Positions 12,617-20,303 of a DNA stretch of 22,373 nt are shown piece by piece (the stretch's first letter is position 1; every line of letters starts with the position of its first letter). The stretch is taken from assembly GCA_003132105.1 (NCBI GenBank), contig PKWS01000027.1, positions 1-22,373 on the forward strand, written 5' to 3'. The DNA is from Desulfosporosinus sp. GTDB taxonomy: Bacteria; Bacillota; Desulfitobacteriia; Desulfitobacteriales; Desulfitobacteriaceae. Below the pieces are notes generated by a model. The model searched no databases and was not told the origin of the DNA. It saw only the letters and a list, made by a program, of their open reading frames with translations. The translations under genes were made by a program, and so were the position numbers.

Positions 12617-15562
12617 GTGCGAAGCGACTTTTCAAGAGCATGTTGGGATAAAGTGAAAACAGAACAGCAGCATACAGCCAGTTTATCTTCTTGGCAGTAC
12701 AGCACCATCCACAACTCCCCCTGCAAGGTTATTGAGGAACAAACCCTATGGGGGCAGACCGTGTGCCGTGTTTGGCTGCCAAACCAGGATGCCGTCGTCC
12801 GGATTTCCTCGTCCGTCTTGCGCCCGCTAAGCGCAGACCTACAGCCTGCCATTGAAGCTTATCGAATCGGCTATGTAGCGGCTGCAGCAAAAGTTGCTGA
12901 AGTGCTGGAAGGAAGCACCAGCTCGTCTGAAGGTCATGTTCTCCTGGCTCCCATGGAGTCGAATGTCATACCGTTACCTCACCAGATACACGCTTTATCT
13001 CGCGCTATTTCTGGCGACCGGGTCCGTTATCTCCTGGCCGATGAAGTGGGATTGGGGAAAACCATCGAAGCGGGTCTGGTCATGCGCGAGCTGAAGCTTC
13101 GCGGTCTAGTGCGCCGCACTCTGGTTGTGGCTCCAAAGGGACTGGCAACCCAGTGGGTGGCGGAGATGCAGACCCACTTCAACGAGAAGTTCCAGCTCGT
13201 GTCGGGTGATGACATTGGCACACTGCAACGCCTTGCTCCGGGAACGGATCACCGAAGCTCCCCCTGGACACTGTTTGATCAGGTCATAGTCTCGCTGGAT
13301 TCTGTGAAACCCATTGACAAGCGGCGCGGCTGGTCAGGGGAACGGCTTGCTGAGTACAACCGCAGTCGTTTTGAAGATCTTGTGACGGCAGGCTGGGATC
13401 TGGTTGTTGTGGACGAAGCTCACCGCCTGGGGGGCAGTACCGATCAGGTGGCTCGCTATAAGCTCGGACGTGGTTTGGCAGAGGCCGCGCCCTACGTATT
13501 ATTGCTATCTGCCACTCCGCACCAAGGTAAGACTGATTCCTTCCACCGCCTCATGAGCCTACTGGATACCGATGCTTTTCCGGATGAGGAAAGCGTCTCT
13601 CGCGACCGGGTGGCTCCCTTTGTGATCCGTACAGAAAAACGCCGAGCCATCGATGCCGAAGGCAAGCCACTATTCAAGCCCCGCAGAACTCAGATGGTTC
13701 CGGTTCAATGGGAGCCCCGACACCACTTGCAACAGCTTCTCTATGAAGCGGTGACTGACTATGTGCGCGAAGGCTACAACCAGGCTCTACGCGAGAAGAA
13801 ACGCCACATAGGTTTCCTGATGATCTTGATGCAGAGGCTTGTGGTCTCAAGCACACGAGCAATCCGCACCACTCTGGAGCGACGGCTTGAAGTGTTGAAA
13901 ACCGGTGAGAGACAGGCCAGCCTCCGCCTTGACGAGCTCGAAAATGGTTCTGAAGTCACCGAGGATTTCGATGAATTGTACGATATGGATGGTCAGGAGC
14001 TGCTAGATGAGCTACTGAAATCTCATGTATCGGCCCTGCAAAGCGAGGGCAGCCACGTGGAAACCTTGCTTGAGGCCGCCCGTAAATGTGAACAAGTTGG
14101 TCCGGACGCAAAGGCTGAAGCCTTGATTGACTGGGTTTACCAACTCCAGGCCGACGAAAATGAGCCGGATTTGAAGGTGCTTATTTTCACCGAGTTCGTG
14201 CCGACTCAGCAGATGCTGAAGGAGTTTATGGAGGCCCGTGGAATCTCGGTTGTAACTCTCAACGGCTCCATGGATATGGATGAGCGCCAGCAGGCTCAGG
14301 ATTCTTTCCGTGGGAAGGCCCGTGTTTTAGTCTCAACCGATGCGGGCGGTGAGGGCCTCAATCTCCAGTTCTGCCATGTCATCGTCAATTACGACCTGCC
14401 TTGGAACCCGATGCGGATTGAACAGCGGATCGGAAGGGTGGATCGTATCGGCCAGGATAAACTTGTCCGGGCTATCAACTTCGTCTTTGAGGACTCAGTC
14501 GAGTTCCGTGTCAGGGAAGTGCTGGAGCAGAAGCTCTCGGTGATTTTCGAAGAGTTCGGCATCGATAAGACCGGAGACGTGCTCGATTCAGCCCAAGCAG
14601 GTGAATTATTCGAGGAGGTCTTTACTTCCGCCATCCTTAATCCTGAGGGCATCGAAGCCTCGGTAGGTCGTACTGTGGCAAAGATTAGTGACCAAATCCG
14701 CGAAGTAAGGGAGTCTTCCCTTATTTATGGTATTTCGGATGAACCTGATGTTCAGGCTGCAGAGCGTCTGCGTTCGCATCCTTTGCCCCATTGGGTTGAG
14801 CGGATGACGGTGGGCTATCTCAACTCCCATGGTGGAACGGCGCTACGAAAGCGTTCCTGGTGGGAACTGAACTGGCCGGATGGTCAAGAACAGCGCAAAT
14901 GCGTGTTCAGCTCCCGAGAGGCAGAGCGTTTATCAGACGTCACGCTGCTCAATCTCGAAAACAATCGGGTCCGAGGCCTGGCGCTCAACCTGCCGCAGAT
15001 CGCCTCAGGTCAGCCTATACCCAGTGTGACGCTGAGTGGCTTACCGTCAACCATCACCGGCTTATGGGGACTTTATGAGATTCGTCTACAGGCCGGGCAG
15101 CACCAGAAAAGTCAGCTCCTTCGGATTCCAATGGTTCGGCGGGCCTATGTCAGCGTTTTCCTAAGCGAAGAGGGTAAACTGTTTCTGCCGACTGCACGGC
15201 ACATCTGGGAGGCGCTTCAGACTGCGGAACCAAAGGTTCTGGACACCTTGGGGCGCGACGAAGCCGAAGCCGCCTTTGATCGTTTGCTGGAGGCTGCTGA
15301 ACAGGCAGGTCAGGAACTTTTCGATTCACTTCAGCAGGCGCATATTTCTTCAATTGTCAGAGAAGAAGAACGTGGAACGGTGGCTTTTAGTTCCCGGCGC
15401 AAAGCAATCGAGTGTGTGGGTCTTCCAGAGGTTCGCCAGTATCGCCTGGCGCGATGCGATGCCGAAGAAACCGATTGGCGTAAGGAGCTGGGCTCAGCTC
15501 GGCAGATTGTCCCAGAAATTCGGCCGTTGTTGCTGATGCGCATAATCAAGGGAGGCGCTTGA
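12617..15562 (+). CDS. brxHII: BREX SNF2/HepA-type helicase BrxHII (DrmD-like)
   Basis: This protein of up to 981 residues is a superfamily 2 SNF2/HepA-type ATP-dependent helicase or translocase. Motif I DEVGLGKT is at 142-149, DEAH at 266-269, motif III SATPHQGK at 298-305, motif IV region VLIFTEF at 521-527, motif V DAGGEGLNLQ at 575-584, and motif VI QRIGRVDRIGQ at 603-613. Family and position match BrxHII of BREX type 3, a relative of DISARM DrmD. The start is uncertain. GTG 12617 has GGAG only 4 bases upstream. GTG 12653 (969 residues) lacks a clear ribosome site. The first 25 or so residues look unlike the conserved part and may be altered by the insertion just upstream. The stop overlaps the pglZ start by one base. 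Confidence 0.88.
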   Translation: MRSDFSRACWDKVKTEQQHTASLSSWQYSTIHNSPCKVIEEQTLWGQTVCRVWLPNQDAVVRISSSVLRPLSADLQPAIEAYRIGYVAAAAKVAEVLEGSTSSSEGHVLLAPMESNVIPLPHQIHALSRAISGDRVRYLLADEVGLGKTIEAGLVMRELKLRGLVRRTLVVAPKGLATQWVAEMQTHFNEKFQLVSGDDIGTLQRLAPGTDHRSSPWTLFDQVIVSLDSVKPIDKRRGWSGERLAEYNRSRFEDLVTAGWDLVVVDEAHRLGGSTDQVARYKLGRGLAEAAPYVLLLSATPHQGKTDSFHRLMSLLDTDAFPDEESVSRDRVAPFVIRTEKRRAIDAEGKPLFKPRRTQMVPVQWEPRHHLQQLLYEAVTDYVREGYNQALREKKRHIGFLMILMQRLVVSSTRAIRTTLERRLEVLKTGERQASLRLDELENGSEVTEDFDELYDMDGQELLDELLKSHVSALQSEGSHVETLLEAARKCEQVGPDAKAEALIDWVYQLQADENEPDLKVLIFTEFVPTQQMLKEFMEARGISVVTLNGSMDMDERQQAQDSFRGKARVLVSTDAGGEGLNLQFCHVIVNYDLPWNPMRIEQRIGRVDRIGQDKLVRAINFVFEDSVEFRVREVLEQKLSVIFEEFGIDKTGDVLDSAQAGELFEEVFTSAILNPEGIEASVGRTVAKISDQIREVRESSLIYGISDEPDVQAAERLRSHPLPHWVERMTVGYLNSHGGTALRKRSWWELNWPDGQEQRKCVFSSREAERLSDVTLLNLENNRVRGLALNLPQIASGQPIPSVTLSGLPSTITGLWGLYEIRLQAGQHQKSQLLRIPMVRRAYVSVFLSEEGKLFLPTARHIWEALQTAEPKVLDTLGRDEAEAAFDRLLEAAEQAGQELFDSLQQAHISSIVREEERGTVAFSSRRKAIECVGLPEVRQYRLARCDAEETDWRKELGSARQIVPEIRPLLLMRIIKGGA

Positions 15563-17556
15563 TGAGTAGTTGGCGCGATGCCATCCTGAACGATTTTGTT
15601 CCGAACGTCAGCAAACTGACCCTGGTTGCCGATCCGGACAGCCTGCTGACTGAGGAGAAGCTGGCGCTTGAGCTGCGCAAGAGAGGCTTTGAACTGATTG
15701 AATTCAACGATCCGGTTGAGTTTCGTTACGCCTATGAATCGAAATATCGCTCTTTATGGGATCGCGGCGAGCATACCGATCTGGTGGTGGTTCTACGACT
15801 GCAGGACGCGGAGCTTGAAGCACTTCCGTATGATCTACTCCAGGCAGGAAGAAAGTTGGCCTTTGACTTGGGCGGGCTCTTTCCGAATCTAAGCTACCCA
15901 GTCATAGAGAAACTGGATCGCAGCCTTTTGGATGTTCTCTTTGAGGCGCAGAGGAAGTCGCCACCCGACCGTTTGGGGGACAATGCGACCAAGGATTTCA
16001 TCCTGCTCCATGTTTACGGCATTGCAGCTGCACTGATTACGAATGAAGTGGAGCTTTTGAGAGCGTTGCTCCGCCTGCATTACAACAGAACCCAGATTCC
16101 AATGGTTTTGGCTGTTCGGTTTGTGCAGGTGCTCAAAGGGCACGGAAGTTTTCATGCATGGCCGCTGGATGAGATCGTTCCGGACGAGGAAGCCTTCTTT
16201 GCGTTTCTCCAAGAACGCTGGCCGGTGTTCCTAAGAAGACTCGGAGCAGCAGATCAGGTGCGAGAAGATTCCCCGGATTACGGTCTAACCTATCCGGGAC
16301 CGGAAGTTCTTCCCTTTGATCATCAAGACATCAGAGTTTACATCGATAATCTGTTTGTTGAAGGAAAGCTTGCGCCAGTCAAGAAACCTGAAATTCCCAT
16401 TGATGCGGTTTCTTGGATTCGCTGCGGTATCATCGAAGATGGTGCTGAAGATGATGAAGTGCGTATTTCTCGCCTTTTCGAGCTTGTAGAAAATGAGCTA
16501 CCTACGATCGAATCCCGGTATTCAGATTGGCTTACCTTTGCCCAAAAATGGGCTGAGTTGTCTGCCTTGATTCATTGTGTCCCCATCGAGGCGTATAAGA
16601 ACCGTTTCCGAGAAGCGGGCGGAGCACTGAACATAACCTTTGCTCAGTGGTTGAGTTCAAGTTATACAAATCTTATAACTCTTACACCGACCAACCCGGC
16701 GATGCTGCATCATGTGCCGAGACGTTTGGCTCGCGATCTGGAAGACGCAAAGAATAATCGTGTTGCACTGTTAGTTATCGATGGACTTGCGTTGGATCAG
16801 TGGGTCACCATTCGTCAGATTCTCCAGGAGCAGGATAAAAGTCTTGTCATGCGGGAGTCTGCTACCTTTGCCTGGATTCCAACACTAACATCAGTGTCCC
16901 GACAGTCAATTTTTTCCGGCAAACTGCCGCTCTATTTCCCTGCGTCGATCAATTCTACCAACAATGAAGAAAAACACTGGAAGCAGTTCTGGGAGGGCGC
17001 TGGTATTTCACGTTTCGACATCGCTTACCAACGGGGTTTGGGCGATGGCGACGTTGCCAGTGTACTGGAAGCATCAATGCACCCAGGTAAAACAAAGGTG
17101 ATCGGCCTGGTCTTGGACAAAGTTGACAAGATCATGCATGGAATGCAGCTCGGCGCTGCCGGTATGCACAATCAAATCAGTCAGTGGTGTAAAGGTGGTT
17201 TCCTTGGATCTCTGATCGGCTACTTGATGGATCATGGGTATCAGGTCTGGCTGACGTCTGATCATGGCAATATCGAATGCTGTGGCAGAGGCCGACCCGC
17301 TGAAGGGGTTATTGCCGAAACTCGCGGAGAACGGGTTCGGATATATCCAACGACTGAGCTGAGATCACAGGTGGCCAAAAACTTTTCGTTCGCTCACGAA
17401 TGGCAACCAGTCGGCCTGCCCTCAGGATTCTACCCTCTTGTGGCAGGAGGGAACAACGCTTTTGTCAAGGAAGGTGAAATCATTGTTGGCCATGGAGGTT
17501 GCTCGATTGAAGAGGTAATCGTACCGTTGGTGAAATTTGAGAGGAAAACAAGATAA
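15562..17556 (+). CDS. pglZ: BREX alkaline-phosphatase-superfamily protein PglZ
   Basis: This 664-residue protein carries a C-terminal PglZ domain of the alkaline phosphatase superfamily. Metal-site and catalytic-type motifs are visible: LVIDGLALD around D407, PTLTSVSR at 440-447 (threonine candidates T441/T443), TSDHGN at 565-570, and GHGG at 643-646. The N-terminal 390 residues are typical of the family but have no named enzyme motif. PglZ is shared by BREX types and is essential for defence in studied systems; some PglZ proteins are reported to be nucleases. The ATG at 15562 is chosen because it shares its A with the brxHII TGA and follows GGAGG (15551-15555) by 6 bases. A TTG at 15559 is less likely. 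The stop overlaps the brxA ATG by one base. Confidence 0.93.
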   Translation: MSSWRDAILNDFVPNVSKLTLVADPDSLLTEEKLALELRKRGFELIEFNDPVEFRYAYESKYRSLWDRGEHTDLVVVLRLQDAELEALPYDLLQAGRKLAFDLGGLFPNLSYPVIEKLDRSLLDVLFEAQRKSPPDRLGDNATKDFILLHVYGIAAALITNEVELLRALLRLHYNRTQIPMVLAVRFVQVLKGHGSFHAWPLDEIVPDEEAFFAFLQERWPVFLRRLGAADQVREDSPDYGLTYPGPEVLPFDHQDIRVYIDNLFVEGKLAPVKKPEIPIDAVSWIRCGIIEDGAEDDEVRISRLFELVENELPTIESRYSDWLTFAQKWAELSALIHCVPIEAYKNRFREAGGALNITFAQWLSSSYTNLITLTPTNPAMLHHVPRRLARDLEDAKNNRVALLVIDGLALDQWVTIRQILQEQDKSLVMRESATFAWIPTLTSVSRQSIFSGKLPLYFPASINSTNNEEKHWKQFWEGAGISRFDIAYQRGLGDGDVASVLEASMHPGKTKVIGLVLDKVDKIMHGMQLGAAGMHNQISQWCKGGFLGSLIGYLMDHGYQVWLTSDHGNIECCGRGRPAEGVIAETRGERVRIYPTTELRSQVAKNFSFAHEWQPVGLPSGFYPLVAGGNNAFVKEGEIIVGHGGCSIEEVIVPLVKFERKTR

Positions 17557-18302
17557 TGTCGGATCGTTTTGTCAAAGTGGGAATACAGCGTGAATTGCAT
17601 CTGGAATGGTTTGAGCAGGCGGCTCGCATTCATGGCAGCGGAATATCAAAAAAAGATGCTCGTCAGGAAATTTACAGTTATCTGGACAGTGCCCCTGGTT
17701 TCGCAACACCGCCGTCACTGCAATCCAAAACCTACATTGCCAATGCGTTAATTAAAAGCTGGATTGATCCGGAGCCGGAATTAGTCCAACTCCGGAATAC
17801 GGCTTTCAGTTTACTGCAGGAACACGCTGTTGACCGAACTTCAGTTCACTGGTGCCTTTTAGGAGCAGCATATCCTTTCTGGTTTGAAGTCGCTGCAAAA
17901 ATCGGACGTCTCCTGAATTTGCAAGACCAGGTTACCCAGGCACAAGTGGTTCTACGTCTAAAGGAAAACTACGGTGACCGTCAGACAATCAGCAGACGTG
18001 CCCGTTATGTTATCCGTTCGTTTGTATCGTGGGGGGTATTGAAAGATTCGGCAATAAAAGGTTCGTATGAAAAAATAACGCCGGTGCCGATTTTAAATTA
18101 TAGCCTGGCAACTTATATGATTGAGGCTGCATTGAATGCCATGCCTGAAGGTAAGGCTGCATTGGGCTTGCTGTTGAATAATACTGCTTTCTTTCCGTTC
18201 AGGTTGCCAGTTCTGAGAGGAGACTTCATCGCCCAGCAGACTGGTTGCATAGACGTAGTACGATTTGGGCTGGATGATGAAATGTTGAAGTTGAAAGATT
18301 GA
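17556..18302 (+). CDS. brxA: BREX protein BrxA (DUF1819 type)
   Basis: This 248-residue protein matches BrxA in size and pattern. It is mostly helical, with an N-terminal segment near HGSGISKKDARQEIYSYL, a central CLLGAAYPFWFEVA at about 100-113, and a winged-helix-like stretch with ISRRARYVIRSFVSWGVL at about 145-162. It ends in short hydrophobic segments. BrxA proteins bind DNA and are needed for defence in some BREX systems. Their early description as NusB-like is uncertain. In type 3, brxA lies last, after pglZ, as here. The ATG shares its A with the pglZ TAA, so the pair is translationally coupled. The gene is complete. It closes the core operon, and I see no clear terminator after it. 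Confidence 0.85.
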   Translation: MSDRFVKVGIQRELHLEWFEQAARIHGSGISKKDARQEIYSYLDSAPGFATPPSLQSKTYIANALIKSWIDPEPELVQLRNTAFSLLQEHAVDRTSVHWCLLGAAYPFWFEVAAKIGRLLNLQDQVTQAQVVLRLKENYGDRQTISRRARYVIRSFVSWGVLKDSAIKGSYEKITPVPILNYSLATYMIEAALNAMPEGKAALGLLLNNTAFFPFRLPVLRGDFIAQQTGCIDVVRFGLDDEMLKLKD

Positions 18303-18497
18303 TTTGGAGAAGCCGACACCATTGACATCTGGTAAGACGCTTGTGGTAGCCAGCACGAGTGGAAATGTAGCGACCATTGCTGAAATTGACGGAAAGTATG
18401 TGACCATTGGGCTCATGGGCATCATCCACTTTCAATAAGCGAATAATAAAACTCTGCATCGAAATCGGACTTGAAAAGCCGAAAGGATAAGACTTGT
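18303..18497. other. Spacer with decayed repeats between brxA and DUF262 genes
   Basis: No gene is supported here. One + frame is open without a start from near 18301 to a TAA at 18436-18438 (about 45 codons, including TLVVASTSGNVATIAEIDGK). Short repeats GTAGCGACCATTG and GTATGTGACCATTG occur about 30 bp apart (around 18367 and 18397). This resembles the tandem terminal repeats of IS21-like elements, but no transposase or flanking duplication is visible. It probably marks a past insertion at the join between the BREX operon and the DUF262 pair. An AT-rich stretch (18436-18450) might hold a promoter for the next gene. Confidence 0.35.
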
Positions 18498-20303
18498 ATG
18501 AGTGATCAGGAAATATCTCTTAAAACTATCAACGACCTGCGTCTGGATACTAATAAGGAACCACAACGGTTTTTTATTGCTGCTTACCAACGGGGCTTTC
18601 GCTGGTCGCCGCTTCAAGTGACTCAGCTTCTTGATGACATATGGGAATTTACAAAGCGGAGAGACCCTCAGCCGGAGGAGTTTTATTGCCTGCAACCGCT
18701 AGTTTTAAAGGCGATGCAGGAGGGTGGATATGAGGTGGTTGATGGACAGCAACGCCTGACAACGCTGCTCCTAGTTTTACGCCATTTTAACGAACGCTTG
18801 GCAGAAAAGTATCAACAACAACTTTACATGCTGGACTATGAAACCCGTCAAAATTTAATGGAATTTTTGAATGCGCCGTCTAAGCAGCTGGCAGAGAGCA
18901 ATGTCGATTTTTTCTACCTTGGACAAGCGATCGATGTCATCGAACAGTGGTTCAGTGAAAGGGAGAGTGAAGTCGAAGAAATTAAAACCGCACTCTTGAA
19001 TAAAACTAAAGTCATCTGGTTCCAGCTTGCGGATGTTGATAACCCGGTAGACGCATTCACTCGACTTAATGTCGGGAAAATCCCCTTGACCAATGACGAG
19101 TTAATCAGAGCCTTGTTCCTTCGACGAAATAATGCCGAAGAAGACGAAGCGCAGGCTATGCAACTTCAGATTGCCTTTGAATGGGATCAACTCGAAAAGG
19201 CTCTTCAATCGGACGCCTTTTGGTATTTCCTAAGCAACGAAAGAGGGAAGCTACAAAACCGGATTGGATTTCTTTTTGATCTTGTTGCTCGTTCTGAGGG
19301 ACTGCCAGCAGAAGCGGTACACGATACCTACGGTATTTTCTATTTATTCAGCCAAAAACTGAGAGCTGCGGGTGCCAGTCCGAAACATGAGTGGCGCAAG
19401 TTAAAGCAGGCATTCCTGATGCTGGAGGAGTGGTTTGAGGACCGCGCTCTCTACCATATGATAGGCTTTCTTGTCACCGAAGGCATGGGGATCAATGCAA
19501 TCCGGGAACTTTCAGGCAAATGTACTAAAAGTGAATTTGAATGCCGCCTTCGGCAGGAAATTTTTGCCAGAGTAATTGGTGGACAGCCCCCCGAAGAGAT
19601 GGAAGAGCAATCAGTCCGTGAGCGAGTGGTGGAGAAGTTGGAGGCTCTTGAATACGGACCACATCGAGTAAAGATTAAATCTGTGTTGTTGCTCTTCAAT
19701 CTAGCGACTCTGCTGCAAAACTGTCGGTCAAACATCAGGTTCCAATTTGATAGTTTCAAAAGCGGACAATGGGACATTGAGCATGTACGTTCCGTCAGTT
19801 CAGACAAGCCTGAAAAGCCTTCGGATCGCGTGGCCTGGTTCGGACATGTTCTAGGATACCTCAAGTCCCACAAAACCCAAAACTCAGAGGAACAGGAAGA
19901 GCAGGAGGCTGTCAGTGGCGAGATTGAGGCATTCTTGAAGCTGTCACAACCGGAGGCGGTGAACGAGGTGTTTGATCCTCTCTACGAAAAAGTGCTGGCT
20001 TGGTTCGGAGAGGACACGGGTGAGGGGGCCGACCACGGTATCGCTAATTTAACTTTGCTCGATCAACACACTAATCGTAGCTATAAAAACGCAGTGTTTG
20101 CCGTTAAACGCCAACGTTTGCTGGAACTCGATCAAGCTGGAATCTTTGTTCCACTTTGCACTCGCAATGTTTTTCTGAAGTGCTACAGCCCGAAGGTGGA
20201 TAATGTCATGTTTTGGAGCGAAGCTGATCGAGATGCTTATCAGAAAACAATTATTGAAACCCTGGTGAACTTTTTTGTTGGCAAAGTGGAGGGCAGTGAA
20301 TGA
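18498..20303 (+). CDS. DUF262 and DUF1524-like protein (GmrSD/BrxU-like)
   Basis: This 601-residue protein begins with a DUF262 (ParB-like NTPase) domain: AAYQRGFRW at 28-36, VVDGQQRLTTL at 80-90 and FTRLNVGKIPLTNDE at 187-201. The C-terminal third resembles the DUF1524 HNH-type nuclease: IEHV at 427-430, NLTLL at 517-521 followed by N526, KNAVFAVKR at 530-538, and a final TRNVFLKCY with MFW. The usual H-x-x-P is RSV here, so catalysis is unproven. Fusions of DUF262 and DUF1524 are type IV restriction enzymes (GmrSD, BrxU) that cut modified DNA with NTP help. The ATG at 18498 follows AGGA (18484-18487). A TTG at 18471 is less likely. The stop overlaps the next DUF262 gene as ATGA. Confidence 0.82.
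   Translation: MSDQEISLKTINDLRLDTNKEPQRFFIAAYQRGFRWSPLQVTQLLDDIWEFTKRRDPQPEEFYCLQPLVLKAMQEGGYEVVDGQQRLTTLLLVLRHFNERLAEKYQQQLYMLDYETRQNLMEFLNAPSKQLAESNVDFFYLGQAIDVIEQWFSERESEVEEIKTALLNKTKVIWFQLADVDNPVDAFTRLNVGKIPLTNDELIRALFLRRNNAEEDEAQAMQLQIAFEWDQLEKALQSDAFWYFLSNERGKLQNRIGFLFDLVARSEGLPAEAVHDTYGIFYLFSQKLRAAGASPKHEWRKLKQAFLMLEEWFEDRALYHMIGFLVTEGMGINAIRELSGKCTKSEFECRLRQEIFARVIGGQPPEEMEEQSVRERVVEKLEALEYGPHRVKIKSVLLLFNLATLLQNCRSNIRFQFDSFKSGQWDIEHVRSVSSDKPEKPSDRVAWFGHVLGYLKSHKTQNSEEQEEQEAVSGEIEAFLKLSQPEAVNEVFDPLYEKVLAWFGEDTGEGADHGIANLTLLDQHTNRSYKNAVFAVKRQRLLELDQAGIFVPLCTRNVFLKCYSPKVDNVMFWSEADRDAYQKTIIETLVNFFVGKVEGSE

Noticed and set aside
12472..12852. Minus-strand open frame of 126 codons across the cassette/brxHII junction
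   Set aside because: It is antisense to the conserved start of the helicase and its cysteine-rich translation resembles no family.
1465..18302. DISARM or BREX type 1 as the identity of the operon
   Set aside because: The helicase is DrmD-like, but no DrmA/B/C proteins are present. BrxF, BrxC, PglZ and BrxA in this order fit BREX type 3, and BrxB and BrxL of type 1 are absent.
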